Translations under genes and position numbers: made by a program
The notes under the pieces: generated by a model
Told to the model about the DNA's origin: nothing
What the model saw: the letters and a program-made list of their open reading frames with translations, nothing else
Databases searched by the model: none
Origin: Leptodontidium sp. MPI-SDFR-AT-0119
Taxonomy: Eukaryota; Ascomycota; Leotiomycetes; Helotiales; Leptodontidiaceae
Length of the DNA stretch: 64,000 nt
Direction: 5' to 3'
Assembly: GCA_020726505.1 (NCBI GenBank)
Contig: JAHLEZ010000002.1
Coordinates: 1,240,001-1,304,000 of the forward strand
Shown: piece after piece, positions 60,351 through 64,000 of the stretch
How the letters are laid out: each line of letters begins with the position of its first letter
Position numbering within the stretch: the stretch's first letter is position 1

Positions 60351-62505
60351 TCACAATTCCTCCACATGCTCGTTCTTAGGCTTCTCTCCCAGTACTGCCT
60401 GCGCAGGACTATCTCCATGACCTTGATCTTCTAGAATCTGAAGGTAGTCATTCACAATGAGCTGTGCCACATTCATTCCCATCAAGGCACTAGTCTCCAT
60501 TGTGCTGATGAAACTCTCAATACCACTGGTGTAATAGAAGCCTCTCGCAAGCTCAGGGTCTTCAAATGTGACACGGGGGAACTCGTAGGGGTACGAATGC
60601 CAGACTTTGGGATAGTACCAAGTAATTGAATCGCCAGAGTCAGCTCTGATCGAGGTAAGATCTTCCGGGACTGGAGTATGTCAGTATTTCGTGCTCATAC
60701 GGGTGGTAGGGTACATACCATCTGTAGCAAACAGGGTGGACAGGAACTCAGAAGTGATTTTCTCTGGAGAGAAGATCTTGTAAAGATACTCCTTCTCCAA
60801 CGTCTCGGGATTGACAACTTGACGAAGCGTACTGATGCTGAAGAAACCTGGTGAGCCAACGCCTTTCGGGGGAGCTTCTGGCGCTTCGTCTGCTGGAAGG
60901 GTGGTCAGGATAGTGGTAGGGACCTCGGAACCTGGAGTGAGGTTGAAGAATGATGGACTGAAGGTCTTGTTGGTGGTGAAGAGAGTTACATGCAACTTCA
61001 CGTAAGGAATCTCATCAGGTGTACGCTTCAAGAGCCCCTTTTCGATTTCGATGTCAGAATATTGAAGGGGTGCTGCGAGGACAACGGTATCGAAGGACTC
61101 TTCATTTGTGAAGATATCTTCGGCGGTCGAGCCCTTGGATGATGTTTTTATGTTGTATTTGCCATTATTTTTGGAGATGGAACTGACGGTGGTGTTGAGC
61201 AGAGTAGTGGTGTTAGATGCCTTCAACATGCCGTCAAATATTTGCCAGTTTCCACCTTGAATTTGCATAGCTCCTTCTATAGACATGCAAACCATGGTCT
61301 CCAAGCCATGAATCGAGGCGATGTTTTGGCCGTAGTTGACTCGAGTGCTGGCTTGAATGATATCAGTTGTGAAAGGAGCTCCAATCTAGGCGCTGTTAGC
61401 AAATACACCAAGCAATTTGCCGGGCCACTTACACTATTACCTGCAAGAAACTGCTCTCCGGTTTGGGAGGTCACGGAAGTAAGGTCCAAGTCAAGAGCCC
61501 TATCAGACAAGGATCTGAATGGGAAGAATGGGAACTCGTAAAGCTTCAAGAATTTGCCAACGACGCTTTTCGTCAGGCGCTGGGTTCGGATCGGGGCAAG
61601 GCCGTATTTCCAGAGAAGCTTCGCAATATCCCAGTACTTCCATCCGCCGTCTCTTTGGGTGTAGACGAACGTCTTTCCGTTCCAAATGCCGAGGATCTCA
61701 GGTTCCGTGTCAGAGTCCTTTGGGTGAAGGTCAAATAAGTGACTAACATTCTTGAGAATTGCATTAACTTCGACGAAAATACTTGCACCGAGCTCTACAG
61801 GTTCCAGAGGATTGCCATATGCATTGACGGTTGTTGTGCGACCTCCTACATAGGAATTGCGCTCGAAAACGGTGACATTTATTGCGACTCCGGACTTGTT
61901 GGCGAATTGCTCCAAGTAATATGCGGCAGAGCTTCCCGCCGCCCCAGCTCCTGTAGATTTCGGTCAGCATTTTCATTGACGGGGTGATCAAATTTGACAT
62001 ATAATGACCAAAAAAAAGTAGTCTGTTCGTGGACTTTGGAATGACATAGAGCACATGGTCAAGAATATGCCACTTTCTTGGGTGACCTTTGGACCAAAAC
62101 TTTATAATGTAAAATGTTCTTTCCCGTATTCGATAACATTCGAACAAGTAGCTATGCGATATTAAAATATCATGATAGAAATGACTTGCAATGTTTACTT
62201 GTACCCAAAGCCGTCTAACTACCACGGTACTTGGGCTTTACCCCTTAATCGACACTCTCCTCAAATCTAATCTAACAACTTCAAGAAAGATACTCGAGAG
62301 CGACACAGATAAAAGAATACAATTTCTACACTGGAATCGAAAGATAGAACATACCTATTATTGCAATGCGTTTAGCGCCCGCGTCTGCGTAAACAGTGTC
62401 AGGAGCATCGGTCGTTGCGGAAACCGTAAATGGCCAGAATCCATGGCTTTGGGCAACAAGAGATGTGATAAGGAGCGTCAGAACCAGGTTCCAGCCTGCG
62501 AACAT
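60351..62505 (-). CDS. Prenylcysteine oxidase-like protein (PCYOX type)
   Basis: Exons complement(60351..60670, 60719..61385, 61433..61950, 62355..62505), 551 aa. FAD enzyme that cleaves the thioether of farnesyl- or geranylgeranylcysteine released from degraded prenylated proteins, in a lysosome/vacuole or secretory compartment. Signal peptide MFAGWNLVLTLLITSLVAQS; FAD loop RIAIIGAGAAGSSAAYYLEQ joined across intron 1; VFERNSYVGGRTTTV; GASIFVEVNAILKNVSHLFD; SIHGLETMVCMSIEGAMQIQ. Intron 1 is 404 bases, long for this window. Several N-x-S/T sites (for example NVSHL, NTTTL) fit a secreted route. Length fits human PCYOX1 (505). Confidence 0.92.
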
Positions 62506-62766
62506 TTTGAAGATGTGATATTGAAAGGATCTATGGGTTTTGATGGATGATGTTGTGAAGTGGTCGTCAGCCTTCTGGACCAGTAGAAGTGTCAGCCTCG
62601 CCAAGGGACATTTCGGCCGCCGTATTCTTAACGAGAATACTTTCAAAGCCGCGTCGAGATTCGCGTCGGGCAAAGGAAACCTCTGACCAGCAATACCTTG
62701 GTGACGATACCCCTCATAACCTCTAATACACGAAGAACACTATTGCCAAGATCACCAGCTGTCAAC
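62506..62766. other. Divergent promoter (PCYOX type / CCT6)
   Basis: 261 bases between two divergent start codons; nothing else visible. Confidence 0.4.
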
Positions 62767-64000
62767 ATGTCTGCCGCGCAGCTTCTCAACCCGAAGGCAG
62801 AGTCAAGGGTCCGTCCGCTCGAATGGTGCCAGAGAAAGAAAATATTTACTGACTCTACCTAGAGAAGAGGAGAAGCTCTGAAAGTCAACATCAGTGCTGG
62901 CGAAGGTCTGCAAGATGTTCTGAAATCGAATTTGGGTCCATTAGGGACGATAAAGATGTTTGTTTTCCCCAGGATCCTTGTGTGGCTATAGCTAACAGCT
63001 TGAAGGCTTGTTGATGGAGCTGGCGCGGTACGAAAGAGCTCCCAGATATTTACAACCTCCTTCGACTAATACCATACTCGCAGATTAAACTCACGAAAGA
63101 TGGAAACGTTCTGTTACGAGAGATGCAAATCCAAAATCCTACGGCAGTTATGATCGCAAGAGCAGCTACGGCCCAAGATGATATCTGTGGCGATGGCACC
63201 ACCTCCGTGGTTCTGTTGGTTGGTGAGCTTTTGAAGCAGGCAGACAGATACATCTCGGAAGGTTTACATCCTCGGATTATCACCGACGGCTACGAGATTG
63301 CGAAGACGGAATCTTTGAAGGCAAGCTTTGGACACAACATTTCTGAACCTGTGCTAACTTGCGACTTTCTGTAGTTCTTGGATACCTTCAAATTAGAGCG
63401 AGAAGTCGACCGCGAACTCCTGCTATGTGTTGCTCGCACATCCCTCTCTACCAAGCTCAACCACACACTCGCTGAGAAACTCACCCCTGATATTGTTGAT
63501 GCGGTCCTAGCCATCTACCAAGCTCCAGCGAAGCCCGATTTACACATGATTGAAATCATGAAAATGCAACACAGAACTGCCTCCGAGACTCAACTTATTC
63601 GAGGTCTTGCTTTAGATCACGGCGCAAGACATCCTGATATGCCAAAGAGAGTTGAGAACGCCTTCATCCTGAGTCTGAACGTGAGCTTGGAGTATGAGAA
63701 GTCTGAAATCAACTCGGGTTTCTACTACTCAAGCGCAGAACAACGAGATAAGCTAGTCGAGAGTGAGCGTCGTTTTGTGGATGAGAAGCTCCGGAAGATT
63801 GTTGAATTGAAGAAGGAAGTCTGTGGTAATGACCCAAGGAAGGGATTCGTTATCATCAACCAGAAAGGAATCGACCCACTGTCCCTTGATGTTCTTGTTA
63901 AGAACGGCATTTTTGCTCTCCGACGAGCCAAGAGACGAAACATGGAGAGATTACAGTTGATCTGTGGTGGTATTGCACAGAACAGCGTGGACGATTTGTC
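62767..64000 (+). CDS. CCT6: Chaperonin-containing T-complex subunit zeta (CCT6), 5' part
   Basis: Exons 62767..62808, 62863..62957, 63007..63028, 63084..63320, 63375..64000 (runs off the window). Cytosolic TRiC/CCT ring subunit that folds actin, tubulin and other proteins with ATP. Motifs: [40 protein letters not shown], the ATP loop [20 protein letters not shown], and [20 protein letters not shown] (GDGTT). About 340 residues are present of an expected 540 or so. The intron between 63320 and 63375 must use a GC donor (TTGAAG|GCAAGC); the unspliced frame stops at the acceptor TAG. Exon 3 is 22 bases. Confidence 0.96.
63321..63374 (+). other. GC-AG intron of CCT6
   Basis: 54 bases from GCAAGCTT to TCTGTAG, branch GCTAACT. 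No GT donor nearby keeps [16 protein letters not shown]. Confidence 0.9.

Overview
The window is nuclear DNA of a filamentous ascomycete (Pezizomycotina). Evidence: about 31 closely packed genes on both strands, introns mostly 46-60 bases long with GT..AG borders and CTAAC/CTRAC-like branch points, a type II tRNA-Ser with a 13-base intron, and a purely housekeeping gene set whose protein details (AMO1-like CCCH/FG nucleoporin, INP1, YTP1-like protein, UsgS-like protein) are typical of this group. Protein style suggests Leotiomycetes, but that is inference. No virus, transposase, CRISPR array, plasmid origin or secondary-metabolite cluster is visible. I built exon models by hand from splice sites and reading frame; every complete model sums to a multiple of three.

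Layout. 1-4.1 kb: a Sec14/CRAL-TRIO protein, the DASH subunit DAM1 and, convergent with it, the BUD20-type pre-60S zinc finger. 5-12 kb: mitochondrial aconitase, rhomboid RBD2 and GPI transamidase subunit GAA1. 12.5-21 kb: proteasome RPN9 divergent from complex I 40-kDa subunit, the eEF1A methyltransferase EFM5, SAGA deubiquitinase UBP8 and a LACTB2-like metallo-beta-lactamase. 21-26 kb: a 2.1 kb gene-free stretch, then YTP1-like membrane protein and ribosome assembly factor RSA3. 26-28.8 kb: gene-poor, holding tRNA-Ser(UGA). 28.8-39 kb: ribosomal protein uS10, CUE3/ASCC2-type ribosome-quality-control protein, formamidase, UsgS-like membrane protein, INP1. 39.8-46.8 kb: AMO1/NUP42-type nucleoporin, FMP25-type RCC1 protein, COG3. 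47-48.6 kb: two related small cysteine-rich secreted-type reading frames, both broken. 49-52.5 kb: a divergent calmodulin-like protein, then eS26 and ubiquitin-eS31 sharing one promoter region. 53.5-64 kb: a small hydrophilic protein, a hypothetical LRR/F-box-like protein, JID1-type J-protein, GH18 chitinase, prenylcysteine oxidase, and the 5' part of chaperonin subunit CCT6.

The genes do not form one pathway. Themes recur: translation (uS10, eS26, ubiquitin-eS31, BUD20, RSA3, CUE3, EFM5, tRNA-Ser), mitochondria (aconitase, complex I subunit, FMP25, JID1) and ubiquitin/proteasome (RPN9, UBP8, UBI3).

The most unusual observations are a 4-base internal exon in the formamidase gene, three GC-AG introns (GAA1, formamidase, CCT6), a lactamase-fold gene with a 552-base first intron next to a 13-base exon, a start-stop uORF (ATGTGA) ahead of the YTP1-like gene, and the tandem pair of cysteine-rich secreted-type ORFs inactivated in different ways (codon-2 stop; one-base frameshift at a C run).
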